DNA of 33,864 nucleotides. It comes from Gammaproteobacteria bacterium. Lineage in GTDB: Bacteria; Pseudomonadota; Gammaproteobacteria; Pseudomonadales; Azotimanducaceae. This document shows positions 8,053 through 16,196 of the stretch, in pieces. A model generated the notes under the pieces. The model had not been told where the DNA came from. It searched no databases and saw nothing but the letters and a program-made list of their open reading frames with translations. The position numbers and the translations under genes are program-made. Each line of letters starts with the position of its first letter. The first letter of the stretch is position 1. The stretch lies in the NCBI GenBank assembly GCA_028821125.1, contig JAPPHD010000023.1, positions 1 through 33,864 of the forward strand, written 5' to 3'.

Positions 8053-9306
8053 ATGGAATATCTTCCCCGAATCGTCGATGCGGAACTGAGCCTGCTGCTC
8101 GAAGCAAGCGGAGCGGTGCTCATTGAAGGCCCGAAGGCTTGCGGGAAGACCGAAACGGCATTGCGTGCGGCATCAAGCGAGGTACGACTTGACCGTGACG
8201 AAAACGCGAAACTGATGGTCGATTTGGACGTTGGAGCAGTGCTAGCCGGCGAAACGCCGCGCTTGATCGACGAATGGCAACTCGCACCAAGCATCTGGAA
8301 TCATGTGCGGCATGAAGTTGACCGCAGGCGCAGCCCGGGCCAGTTCATACTCACCGGCTCGGCCAAACCCGCCGACGACCAGACCAGGCACTCCGGAGCG
8401 GGTCGCTTTACCCGGCTGCGGATGCGGCCCTTCACCCTGAGTGAGTTGGGGAAGTCATCGAACTCGATTTCATTCGCCAAGCTGCTCCAAAGCGAGCCGC
8501 AAAGCGCAGAGCGACAAGAAATGACGATTTCCTCGCTCGCCGAAATCCTCTGCGCGGGGGGCTGGCCGGCAAACGTCGGTAAGCCCTCGGCCGCGGCAAT
8601 TCGCGCCAATCGCGGCTACATCAGGGAAGTCAGCCATGTGGACATCTCGCAAGCGAGCGGCAAGTCACATGATCCGATTAGGGTGGAACGACTGCTGCGG
8701 TCACTGGCAAGAAACATAGCGACTCCCGTGGCGACGAGTAGATTGGCCGCTGATGTCAGTGGAGCCAACGGCAAAAAACTGAATCCGGATACGGCTACGG
8801 AATACCTGGAGGCGCTCACCCGGCTGATGGTGGTGGAAGACCAGCCAGCCTGGTCTCCGAACCTGCGCTCCCGCACTCGGCTTCGCGCGGCCGCGGTACG
8901 TCACTTCGTGGATCCGTCTCTCGCCGTGGCGGCCTTGGGAATCGCGCCGGATCGTCTGCTGGCCGATCTCAACTATTTCGGACTTTTGTTCGAGTCGCTG
9001 GTGATGCGTGACCTGCGCGTTCATGCGCAGGCTGCGGACGCCCGCGTGTACCACTACCGGGAAAAGGACGGACTGGAGGTGGACGCCATTGTGGAAACGG
9101 CGGACGGCCGCTGGGCTGCGTTCGAGATCAAGCTGGGAGAGCGCTGGATAGCGGAAGGACGGAAGAATCTGCTCCGAGTCGCGGAACGGCTGGCTGGAAC
9201 CGACCATGGCAAACCCACCGCTCTCGCGGTGATCGTTCCTGGCGGCTATGGATACTTTCGGCCCGGTGAAGTCGGCCTCGTCCCGATCAACGCACTGGGC
9301 CCGTGA
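8053..9306 (+). CDS. AAA_14/DUF4143-type ATPase
   Basis: A 417-residue ATPase of the AAA_14-DUF4143 family. Walker A is GPKACGKT (26-33), Walker B-like LIDEWQ is at 71-76, and a sensor-like FILTGSAKP follows. The C-terminal half is DUF4143-like and contains EVDAIV and AFEIKLG, the spacing of a PD-(D/E)xK nuclease-fold site. Family members are common, often laterally transferred, and lack a firmly established role. ATG 8053 was chosen because it puts the protein start at the usual MEYLPR-type beginning and leaves the 23-bp repeats outside the gene. It is flanked by the repeat array and by a 50-bp palindrome, as a mobile or selfish cassette might be. Confidence 0.88.
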   Translation: MEYLPRIVDAELSLLLEASGAVLIEGPKACGKTETALRAASSEVRLDRDENAKLMVDLDVGAVLAGETPRLIDEWQLAPSIWNHVRHEVDRRRSPGQFILTGSAKPADDQTRHSGAGRFTRLRMRPFTLSELGKSSNSISFAKLLQSEPQSAERQEMTISSLAEILCAGGWPANVGKPSAAAIRANRGYIREVSHVDISQASGKSHDPIRVERLLRSLARNIATPVATSRLAADVSGANGKKLNPDTATEYLEALTRLMVVEDQPAWSPNLRSRTRLRAAAVRHFVDPSLAVAALGIAPDRLLADLNYFGLLFESLVMRDLRVHAQAADARVYHYREKDGLEVDAIVETADGRWAAFEIKLGERWIAEGRKNLLRVAERLAGTDHGKPTALAVIVPGGYGYFRPGEVGLVPINALGP

Positions 9307-9320
9307 ACAGCACCACAAAA

Positions 9321-9370
9321 CTAGTGCTCCTTCCAACTGATAATGCCGTATCAGTTGGAAGGAGCACTAG
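9321..9370. repeat. Perfect 22-bp-arm palindrome; dispersed repeat copies B1/B2
   Basis: Arms 9321-9342 and 9349-9370 are exact reverse complements around the 6-nt loop ATGCCG. Each arm starts (read inward) CTAGTGCTCCTTCC. The same arm is present at 82-103, and most of it at 24925-24951. It lies 14 bp after the ATPase stop. It could be two abutting element ends, a minimal MITE or a transcription terminator without a U-tract. Confidence 0.9.
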
Positions 9371-9372
9371 CT

Positions 9373-9477
9373 CTACTGAGCAATCTCCCGAGCGATCGCC
9401 ACGGCGCGTTGATAGTCCTTGAAGCTGCCCTCCACCTCGTTCGGCTGCAAGCGGCCCATGCCGCAATAGGCGCTCAT
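9373..9477 (-). pseudogene. Unidentified C-terminal gene remnant
   Basis: A 34-codon frame (ATG at 9477) reads MSAYCGMGRLQPNEVEG and then SFKDYQRAVAIAREIAQ. It looks like the tail of a longer alpha/beta enzyme. An in-frame TAA sits just upstream of LPEFG, so the body of the gene is missing. The CGMGR motif is vaguely like cobalamin-independent methionine-synthase-type proteins, but this is a guess. The remnant abuts the palindrome at 9370. Confidence 0.35.
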
Positions 9478-9541
9478 GCCGAACTCGGGCAATTACTTCT
9501 TGGCAACCTTAGTTATTGCATTGGCTACCGAGATTTGCGGG

Positions 9542-10699
9542 CTAGCCGCTCGACCCGTTGGCAGGCAGCGAGCGTTCGATCATTCCGTAGGCCGACTCGT
9601 CGCCCCAGGTATAAAGCGCCCCGCCCTGATGAAACGGCAGGGCACTGCCCCGATCGTGGGGCCAGTCGCCAAACATGGGTACCCCCTGCGTGAGATACGT
9701 GGAATCGTGGGTTTTCCCCGTGATGCGGGTCCGGCCTGCTTCGGTTTCGAGCACCACGTCCACGGGGCCGCCATGCGGCACGAACCCGGTCATCCAGGGC
9801 GCTTCAACGAGCCTTGCGTAGATTTTGCGCCGACCGTCGAAGACATAGCCTTCACTGTACGCCGGCGTGCCGTCGGAGCGTGGCGGGAATGCCATCATGC
9901 CGAACGCCCTGCCGCTCGGGAACAGGGCCGACTGCCAGCAGTGACCGGGGAAATCGCCGACATTGCGCACGCCAAAGCGCCGGATCTTCAAGCCGGTGCC
10001 CGTGAAGGCAAGGTCCGACTCGCCTTCGATGGCAAACCGGCCGCTGCAACGGAACAACTGCTCGTGCCGGTGGCCGCCCACGGCGCCTACCGCACGCTCG
10101 GTGACACGATCGCCGATGCGGGCCGCCTGCTCGCCGGGCGTCCAGGGCGGCGCCGCCATTACCGCGTCGATTTCAATCCGGACACGGCGCGCCCGGCCAC
10201 CCTGCTCGCCCATGGCCTGTCGCATTACGGTGGTCTCGTCGGCGTTTCCATCGAAGGTCATGCGCCAGCGCCGCAGCGGCTCGACAACCTCGAAAGTAAG
10301 CGGGCCCGCGTTCAGGGTCACCGCGCGGCCTTCCACCAGCTTTGCCGGCGCCGGCGCGAATCCCCCTGCGCCGTTTAAAACCCGACCGTCCGGAAACGCG
10401 ATGTTCGCTTGCACGCCCCGTTGCTCCCAGGCACCGGCAAGCGCTTCTATGCAGAACCGGGGAAAGCCGAATCGGCCCGCGTCGTCAGATATCCACATGG
10501 AAACGCTCTCACGCATGGCCGGATCGTCAGGCCGTTGCGCCAGCAGATAGTCCAGTGCCGGATCGTAGCCGCCCGTCACGTCGAAGCTGCCCGGGCTCTC
10601 TCCCTGCACCCCGCCGGCCGATGCGGGCCATCCGCGCAACAACGCCGCCGCACCCACTGCCCTGACGCCGAAGCCCAGGCTCGCACGCCGACTGAACAT
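9542..10699 (-). CDS. Tat-exported AttH/CrtC-like lipocalin-fold protein
   Basis: 385 residues beginning MFSRRASLGFGVRAVGAAAL, a twin-arginine leader (SRRASL) with an Ala-rich hydrophobic core ending near GWPASAGG, so the mature protein should be periplasmic. The body has repeated beta-strand segments (FEVVEPLRRWRMTFDG; RCSGRFAIEGESDLAFTGTG; EGYVFDGRRKIYARLVEA). These resemble the hydroxyneurosporene-synthase/AttH (CrtC) lipocalin-like proteins often found in lipid and terpenoid catabolic clusters. No catalytic residue can be assigned. It stands one base away from the downstream end of the decayed SDR gene at 10701, so the two were probably co-transcribed. The family call is moderate and the export signal is clear. 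Confidence 0.65.
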   Translation of the reverse strand: MFSRRASLGFGVRAVGAAALLRGWPASAGGVQGESPGSFDVTGGYDPALDYLLAQRPDDPAMRESVSMWISDDAGRFGFPRFCIEALAGAWEQRGVQANIAFPDGRVLNGAGGFAPAPAKLVEGRAVTLNAGPLTFEVVEPLRRWRMTFDGNADETTVMRQAMGEQGGRARRVRIEIDAVMAAPPWTPGEQAARIGDRVTERAVGAVGGHRHEQLFRCSGRFAIEGESDLAFTGTGLKIRRFGVRNVGDFPGHCWQSALFPSGRAFGMMAFPPRSDGTPAYSEGYVFDGRRKIYARLVEAPWMTGFVPHGGPVDVVLETEAGRTRITGKTHDSTYLTQGVPMFGDWPHDRGSALPFHQGGALYTWGDESAYGMIERSLPANGSSG

Positions 10700-10700
10700 G

Positions 10701-11281
10701 CTATTGATCCTCCCCGCCCATGAGCAGATCCGGGCGTCGCGCTTCCACCAATCGCCGCATGCCTTCCCGCCAAGTCACTTCGCACGCTCCGACTTGCGCG
10801 ATGCGCCTGGTGTTGTCCAGGGCCCCCTGCGGCATGGGGTTTTCGACCCCCCGTAAAACGGCGCGTAATCCGTGGCGCCGCCGATGCGGTCGCCCTCGCG
10901 GTAGCGATGAAAATGATCGGGATGGCGAGAATACACACCGGTCGTCGAGACGTGCAGGAAGGCTTGCGCACCGCGGCAGTGATGCATGAGCAACCCGGTA
11001 GCGTCCGCGTTGTCCTCCATGCCCTCGTCCTGGGTCGCCGGATTGGTATTGGCGGCGAAGTGCACCACGAAATCGAAATCGCCCGGCACGCTGTTGAAAT
11101 CTCCGTTGGTCAGATCGCATACCACCGGGACCAGGCCCATGCTCTCGGCGGCCTCCCGCGATCCCGGCCTGGAATAGCGGGCCAGGCCCCAGAGTTCGCA
11201 GCGCGGCGCCCAGTACTCGGCCACGGCATGACCGATCTGGCCCGTGTGCCCGGTGATGAGCACTTTCTTTCCGTTGAGCAT
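10701..11281 (-). pseudogene. Extended SDR (NAD-dependent epimerase/dehydratase), internally deleted
   Basis: The minus strand first reads a good Rossmann start (ATG 11281; LITGHTGQIG, CDLTNGDF, VVHFAANTNP, HVSTTGVYSRHP) up to YAPFYGGSKT near 10850. The frame then shifts, and the adjacent frame gives a normal extended-SDR tail (DNTRRIAQVGACEVTWREGMRRLVEARRP) ending at 10701. The roughly 150 residues that should lie between, including most of the substrate domain, are missing. It is therefore a deletion derivative with a frameshift at about 10840-10855, unlikely to be active. Confidence 0.75.
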
Positions 11282-11299
11282 GTGTTCTCCCCGGTAGGT

Positions 11300-11645
11300 T
11301 CCAGGTTTCCGCTTCGATTCCGAAACGATTCATGTAGCCGTTGAACGCGTAGCGAATGACGACCTCGTCGAGGCCGTAGTCCGCCGCGGCGTAGCGCAGG
11401 TGGAAAACCGCAGCCTCGCCATGGCGATCCAGCCCTTCCGGCAGCGGGGCATGCCCGAAGTCTTCAAGACCCACCTGCTTGCGGGCCTGCTCGCCCGCAC
11501 CGGCGTAGGTGTTGAGGCCACGATCGCTGGCGGTAGCGTAGCGTGCCAGCCCCCACACCTCGTTTTCCCGCGCCAGGTAGCCGGCCAACTGCATCCCGAC
11601 CAATCCGCTGGCTCCCGTAACCAGGATCTTTTCTCCGCTGATCAT
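11300..11645 (-). pseudogene. N-terminal half of a second extended SDR
   Basis: ATG 11645 starts a Rossmann fold (ILVTGASGLVGMQLAGYLAR, EVWGLARYATASDR) and continues through AAVFHLRYAAADYGLDEVV and FNGYMN, where an SDR would reach its Ser-Tyr-Lys active site. Instead it runs into the start of the neighbouring SDR gene in another frame. About 115 residues remain. The shared WGLARY segment suggests the two genes were paralogues in tandem. Both are broken. Confidence 0.7.
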
Positions 11646-11669
11646 CCTGTTCCACCCGTTATTGAGAAA

Positions 11670-12863
11670 TCAACCGTCTTCCAGGAGATCGTCAAAGCGA
11701 GCCCGGTACTCCGGAAACTGCTCCGGAAGCCCCAGGGCATCGATATCGAATTCGGCTGGGTCGTAGGTGTGTTTGCCGTGGCCCGCGCTGCGTGGCCTGT
11801 CGATATGTGACTGCAGCCGATCTTCAAAGGCAGTCGGCCACGGCAGCCGGAAGCGACCGTATATCCTGCGGACCACTCCGATGGGATCCCGAACGAGGTC
11901 CCGGTAGGCAATGTCCAGGAACCGCGCCTCCACGCCCGGGTCTTTTCGGCTTGCCACGCCTCGCTCCAGCGCAGCGCCGAAATGGGAAAGCACCGTGCGG
12001 GCGATCGGCTTCGGTTCCAGAAGCTCGGGAATGCCGGTAAGGCGCGCCCGGCGCAAAGCCCGGATCATGTTCGCAAGTGACGCCACCATTTTTGCCGGCT
12101 CGCGGTGGGTCTGAACCAGGCACGCATCCGGATACGCCGCCAGCAGGTCTTCAAGCATCAGCAGATACGGCGGCGACTTCAGCACCCAGCGCCCTTTTGG
12201 GCCTTTCCACTGAAGCTGTTGCAGAACCCGCCGGTGCGTATTCATGGCCCCCGCCGCCGGCGCATCGGTAAGCCAGCGGATGTAATCCGGAACGTCATAT
12301 GAGGCCCAGAAATTCGGGCTCGCGAAGTGAAGTTGCAGAATCGCATTGCACTCCGCCGGCATGGTGGCGCCGAAAGGATGCATGGTGGCCAGCTCCGGCA
12401 CCGCCCGCAGCATGGCATCGATTCCGGCCTGGCTTCGGGCGATGCGGGGGTCGGTCTCGAAGTTGGCAAAATCCGGTGCCGGGCACGGCGCGTCCACCTC
12501 CCAGGTAAGCGGCGCCCGCGTCTGTGGGTCCAGCGCCAGGAGATCGAAAAGCCACGTGGTTCCCGTACGCGGCAATCCCACGACAATCAGCGGGCGGCGA
12601 ATCTCGCCCGTGAGAACTTCCGGGTGTCGCCGGGCATCCTCCTCAAGTTGCAGCCTCGTGGTCAATAGCTGCGCCACGTGCCCTTGCACCGCTTCGCGAA
12701 GCGCCGCGGCGAACGGCATGGCCTCCAACGCGTCAACGAGCTTGCCGAGGCCCACCTCGAACGACCGGTCGGCACCCCAATCCGACAGCCCGGCGACCTG
12801 CTCCGCCTCCGCCATCAGCGCCGCCCCGTCGAGTGTGTGGGGCCGGGAAGTCTCACCTGTCAC
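11670..12863 (-). CDS. Sulfotransferase-family protein
   Basis: 397 residues with the PAPS 5'-phosphosulfate loop GLPRTGTTWLFDLL (from about 96), the 3'-phosphate-binding region RWVLKSPPYLLMLEDLL and the LVQTHREPAKMVASLANM helix. These define the bacterial Sulfotransfer_3 family, which transfers a sulfuryl group from PAPS to hydroxyl or amine acceptors. Members are frequent in lipid-catabolic gene neighbourhoods, where their substrates are mostly unknown. The gene is divergent from the MaoC gene. The start at 12863 precedes a long N-terminal helical segment; ATG codons further in are possible. Confidence 0.85.
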   Translation of the reverse strand: MTGETSRPHTLDGAALMAEAEQVAGLSDWGADRSFEVGLGKLVDALEAMPFAAALREAVQGHVAQLLTTRLQLEEDARRHPEVLTGEIRRPLIVVGLPRTGTTWLFDLLALDPQTRAPLTWEVDAPCPAPDFANFETDPRIARSQAGIDAMLRAVPELATMHPFGATMPAECNAILQLHFASPNFWASYDVPDYIRWLTDAPAAGAMNTHRRVLQQLQWKGPKGRWVLKSPPYLLMLEDLLAAYPDACLVQTHREPAKMVASLANMIRALRRARLTGIPELLEPKPIARTVLSHFGAALERGVASRKDPGVEARFLDIAYRDLVRDPIGVVRRIYGRFRLPWPTAFEDRLQSHIDRPRSAGHGKHTYDPAEFDIDALGLPEQFPEYRARFDDLLEDG

Positions 12864-12990
12864 CCGGTGCTTCCCTTACCGATTTCCCGATCGCAGGCGA
12901 AACCGCAACCGCCAGCTATCAACCGGCATGCAAATCATCCGGTTGGAGATATTTCCCAACGTCCCTCCCGAAACCAATCATCTTAATACG

Positions 12991-13020
12991 TTGACTAAAT
13001 TCGCGCCATATCGCCTAATG
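12991..13020 (+). promoter_or_regulatory. Candidate sigma70 promoter of the MaoC operon
   Basis: TTGACT (12991-12996), 17 nt, then CCTAAT (13014-13019) lie in an AT-richer stretch upstream of the ribosome-binding site at 13033. The -35 is good and the -10 matches 4 of 6 positions. Confidence 0.4.
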
Positions 13021-13046
13021 CGCGGCCATCTTGGAGGAACGTGGCA

Positions 13047-14315
13047 GTGGCCGAACCGCGAACAGGGAACATCATACGAATTACCGATGAGACCCTTGAG
13101 CGCATGCGCGAACGCGTGGGCATCGAGGTGCCCGAACCGCGCCGTTACCACAACGACGTGGTGACCCAGGACGGCGCCCGCCATTTTGCCTGGGGTTACG
13201 GCGACGACAACCCCCTGTACTGCGATGCGCAATACGGGCGCGGCACGCGCTGGGGCGGGCTGATCGCCGCGCCGGCGTTTTCCTACACCATGGGCGAAGA
13301 CGATGTCGGGCCGCTGTCGCCGGAGATGAAGCGCAAAACGAAGGGCGATCCCCTCGCCGGCCTCGGCCTCTACCAGGCCGAGATGCAGCTCGAGTGGTGG
13401 CAGCCCCTGCGCGAAGGCGACCGCTGCTACCTGCGCAAGGCGCTGGTGGGAACGCGGCTCACCGAGGGGCGCACCGGCGGCAGGTCGATTCACGAGGTGC
13501 GAGGCATCTTCCAGCGCAACCAGCACGGCGACCCGGTCGCCATGCGGCGCGGCACCTTTTTTGCGACCGAGCGCGACCCGGACAGCGGGAAGCGCCGCAA
13601 CAAGGCCGAGCCCGCACCGGCGCCCGAGCCCTATTCCCAGGCCGAGATCGACGCCATCGATGCCTGCTACGACGCCGAGGCGGCTGCCCGCCGGGGCGCC
13701 GAGCCGCGCTACTGGGAGAATGTCGCGGTGGGGGAAACCCTCGGGCCCATGGTAAAAGGGCCGCTCAAACTCACCGACATCATCCTGTGGCACATGGGCT
13801 GGGGAATGCACATGTCGCCCCCCGGGGCCTTCCGCATGACCCGCAACGTGCGCAAGAAGGTTCCGGGCATGTTCCCCAAGGACCCGATGGGCATTCCCGA
13901 CACCGTCCAGCGCTGCCACTGGCAGGCGGACTGGGCGCAACGGCTTGGCTTTTCCTCGGCCTACGACTACGGGGCCCAGCGGGAGGTGTGGTTCACCCAT
14001 CTCATCAGCGACTGGATGGGCGACGATGCCTGGCTATGGAAACTTACCGCCAAGCATCACAAATTCAATTTCCACGGCGATACCACCTGGATGACGGGCA
14101 AGGTAACGGCAAAGGAGGTCATCGACGCGCACAGGGCGGTGCACATCAACCTGACGGCAACCAATCGTGCTAAGGAAAACTCGTCTTCCGGCCATGCCGT
14201 GGTGCTGCTGCCCTCCCGGGAGGACGGGCCTATCGGCCTGCCAGACCCTCCGGCCCCCGACCTGAGCGGCCTGATCGCCCACCAGGTGGCCAAATACCGC
14301 GACACTTACGGCTGA
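13047..14315 (+). CDS. MaoC-like / FAS1-type double hot-dog dehydratase
   Basis: About 422 residues forming two hot-dog halves. The N-terminal half looks like the MaoC N-terminal (FAS1-like dehydratase) domain: HFAWGYGDDNPLYCD and RTRWGG-like GTRWGGLIAAPAF. The C-terminal half includes VGETLGPMVKGPLKLTDI and the long HHKFNFHGDTTWMTGKV segment. Proteins of this type hydrate or dehydrate enoyl-/3-hydroxyacyl-CoA, often for bulky polycyclic or branched acyl chains. GGAGG at 13033-13037 lies only 3 nt from the first GTG (13041) but 9 nt from the in-frame GTG at 13047, so I prefer 13047. It forms an operon with the SDR that follows after 13 bp. Confidence 0.85.
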   Translation: MAEPRTGNIIRITDETLERMRERVGIEVPEPRRYHNDVVTQDGARHFAWGYGDDNPLYCDAQYGRGTRWGGLIAAPAFSYTMGEDDVGPLSPEMKRKTKGDPLAGLGLYQAEMQLEWWQPLREGDRCYLRKALVGTRLTEGRTGGRSIHEVRGIFQRNQHGDPVAMRRGTFFATERDPDSGKRRNKAEPAPAPEPYSQAEIDAIDACYDAEAAARRGAEPRYWENVAVGETLGPMVKGPLKLTDIILWHMGWGMHMSPPGAFRMTRNVRKKVPGMFPKDPMGIPDTVQRCHWQADWAQRLGFSSAYDYGAQREVWFTHLISDWMGDDAWLWKLTAKHHKFNFHGDTTWMTGKVTAKEVIDAHRAVHINLTATNRAKENSSSGHAVVLLPSREDGPIGLPDPPAPDLSGLIAHQVAKYRDTYG

Positions 14316-14328
14316 ACACGCCCCGGCA

Positions 14329-15171
14329 ATGCCAACGCGAAAACGAGTCGTCGTCGCCGGCGCCAACTCCGGAATCGGGCTGAGTGCCTGCAAACAGTTC
14401 GCAGAGCGCGGATACCTGGTTGCGGCCGGGGCCCTCGACCCCGGCGCTTCGGCGCTGCGCGAAGCCGCGGAATCCGCACCGGGAAACCTGCGCATCGTTC
14501 CCCTTGACGTCACCGACGACGCCTCCGTTGACAACGCCTTCGCAGAGATATTCGACCAATTCGGTCGCGTGGACGTGCTCGTCAACAGCGCCGGCGCCGG
14601 CTGCATCGGGGCATTGGAAGAGTGCTCGCTGGCAGAGATCGAGCACACCATGGCGGTGAATTTTTTCGGCGTCGTTCGCGCCACCAAGGCCGTGCTGCCG
14701 CGCATGCGCGAAGCCGGTTCCGGGCGGCTGATTGCCGTCAGCAGCCTGGGCGGCCTGCTCGGCCAACCGTTTCAGGACGCCTATTGCGCTTCCAAGTTCG
14801 CCCTGGAAGGGCTGTATGAGTCGCTCAGGCCGCTGGCCGCACAGTTCGGCGTGCACGTCTCCCTGGTGGAACCCGGGCCGGTCGATACGGGTTTTCGCAG
14901 CAGCAGCCGGGGTTTCGATCGTGCCGCGGAAGGCACGGCGAACGATGCGTATGTGTCACTGCGGGCGCAGTACGATGCGCTGATGGCCGCGGGCGAAGGC
15001 CGCGAGCAATCACCCGAAGACGCGGCGGCCTGCCTCGTGGCGGTGGCCGAGAAGGCGGATCCCTCGCTCCGCTATCAAACTTCCCGGTTCGCCACAAAAC
15101 TGGCCGCCATCAAGATGGCAGACCTCGATGGAAGTGCGGTTAACGATTTTGCGGCCGACTGGTTCACGTGA
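14329..15171 (+). CDS. Short-chain dehydrogenase/reductase (17-beta-HSD-like)
   Basis: 280 residues. The cofactor motif GANSGIG (11-17), the LVNSAG variant of NNAG, Ser138/139 and the catalytic Y152-x3-K156 (YCASK) are all present. The long C-terminal part after the PGPVDTGF motif resembles 17-beta-hydroxysteroid-dehydrogenase-type and retinol-dehydrogenase-like SDRs, which have a substrate lid. It probably oxidises a secondary alcohol or reduces a ketone using NAD(P). It follows MaoC by 13 bp and is presumably co-transcribed. Confidence 0.87.
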   Translation: MPTRKRVVVAGANSGIGLSACKQFAERGYLVAAGALDPGASALREAAESAPGNLRIVPLDVTDDASVDNAFAEIFDQFGRVDVLVNSAGAGCIGALEECSLAEIEHTMAVNFFGVVRATKAVLPRMREAGSGRLIAVSSLGGLLGQPFQDAYCASKFALEGLYESLRPLAAQFGVHVSLVEPGPVDTGFRSSSRGFDRAAEGTANDAYVSLRAQYDALMAAGEGREQSPEDAAACLVAVAEKADPSLRYQTSRFATKLAAIKMADLDGSAVNDFAADWFT

Positions 15172-15221
15172 GTCCCCGGCAATACCGCTGAGCAACAAAA
15201 GCGTGTCCGAATTATCGAGCC

Positions 15222-15401
15222 TCAAGGACCGGGCCGCGACTCCTTTATTGCTTCGGCACGTATCTCTTCACGAGACAAATCCGTGAATCCGCTGAGTTCG
15301 GCCTCTATCAGCCGAGCGCGGGTGGCTTCGATCCCGCGGGCCCTGCGGATAAGATCGTTGACCGCTTCACCTTTGCTCTTGTTTTCCTGTTCGACGTTCA
15401 C
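15222..15401 (-). CDS. Small ParD-like antitoxin fragment
   Basis: A 59-codon frame with a GTG start, 10 bp downstream of the SDR stop on the same strand. The sequence NDLIRRARGIEATRARL and then ELSGFTDLSREEIRAEA resembles the C-terminal, toxin-binding half of ParD-type antitoxins. The N-terminal ribbon-helix-helix strand (about 25 residues) is absent, and an in-frame TAA blocks further extension. No ParE-like toxin gene is next to it. It is probably a remnant; expression from the SDR operon is possible. Confidence 0.45.
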   Translation of the reverse strand: MNVEQENKSKGEAVNDLIRRARGIEATRARLIEAELSGFTDLSREEIRAEAIKESRPGP

Positions 15402-15411
15402 CTTTCTGCGT

Positions 15412-16161
15412 CTACGGCATTACGCCGCCTCCATTGACGTACTGTGTCTGGCCAGTGATGTAGCGCGAGTCCGGGTGGCACAGGAACACCACCATGCGCG
15501 CGATGTCCTCGGGTTGCAGCAACGCGCCCATGGGATTGTAGAACGCCTTGCCCTTCACCAGGTCTTCCAGCGTATGCGGCGGCTTTACGAAAGCCCGGGC
15601 CATGGGCGTATCAACCGTTCCCGGGGAAACCGCATTGCACGTCACACCGTGCTTCGCCCCTTCGTAGGCGACCGCCTTGGTCAGGGTCTGCAGCGCCGCC
15701 TTTGAGGAGCCATAGGCCGCCGATCCCGTGGACGGCCGCAGGGCATTGCCCGACGAGATGTTGACGATGCGGCCGTAGCCGCGCCCGATCATGCCGCCGA
15801 GCACGTAGCGGGTAGTGAGGAACGGGCCGGTCAGGTTGACGTCCAGCACCCGCCGCCAACCGGCGATGTCGTGCCCGGCGACCTTGCCGGCATAGCTCAC
15901 ACCCGCGGCGTTCACGAGAATCTGCGGCTCGCCGAGCCGCGCGTGCAGGGCATCGAGCGCCCGGTGCAGGCCCGCCTGGTCGGCGACATCGCATTCTTCG
16001 GCGGCAAGGCCCAGTTCTTCGATCATCGAGGCGCCCTTGCCGATGTCGATGTCGAGTACACCGACCCGCGCGCCCTGAGCGGCCAGCGAACGGGCGGTGG
16101 CGCCGCCGATCCCGCTCACGCCTCCGGTGATCCAGGCTACCTGCCCGTCGAAATCGCCCAT
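15412..16161 (-). CDS. SDR family oxidoreductase (FabG-like)
   Basis: 249 residues of classical SDR: TGGVSGIG at 12-19, acidic LDIDIG after strand 2 (favouring NAD), VNAAG, Ser136/137, Y150-x3-K154 (YGSSK), PGTVDTPMA and a FabG-like tail (DSRYITGQTQYVNGG). It most likely interconverts a 3-hydroxyacyl-CoA or cyclic alcohol and the ketone. It lies 35 bp downstream of another SDR on the same strand, so the two probably share a transcript. Confidence 0.9.
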   Translation of the reverse strand: MGDFDGQVAWITGGVSGIGGATARSLAAQGARVGVLDIDIGKGASMIEELGLAAEECDVADQAGLHRALDALHARLGEPQILVNAAGVSYAGKVAGHDIAGWRRVLDVNLTGPFLTTRYVLGGMIGRGYGRIVNISSGNALRPSTGSAAYGSSKAALQTLTKAVAYEGAKHGVTCNAVSPGTVDTPMARAFVKPPHTLEDLVKGKAFYNPMGALLQPEDIARMVVFLCHPDSRYITGQTQYVNGGGVMP

Positions 16162-16196
16162 GCGGCGTACTCCAGGTCACACATCGTGCGCAGCGC

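Noticed and set aside
9476-10378. A 300-codon plus-strand frame
   Set aside because: Antisense to the Tat-exported protein, which has a clear leader peptide.
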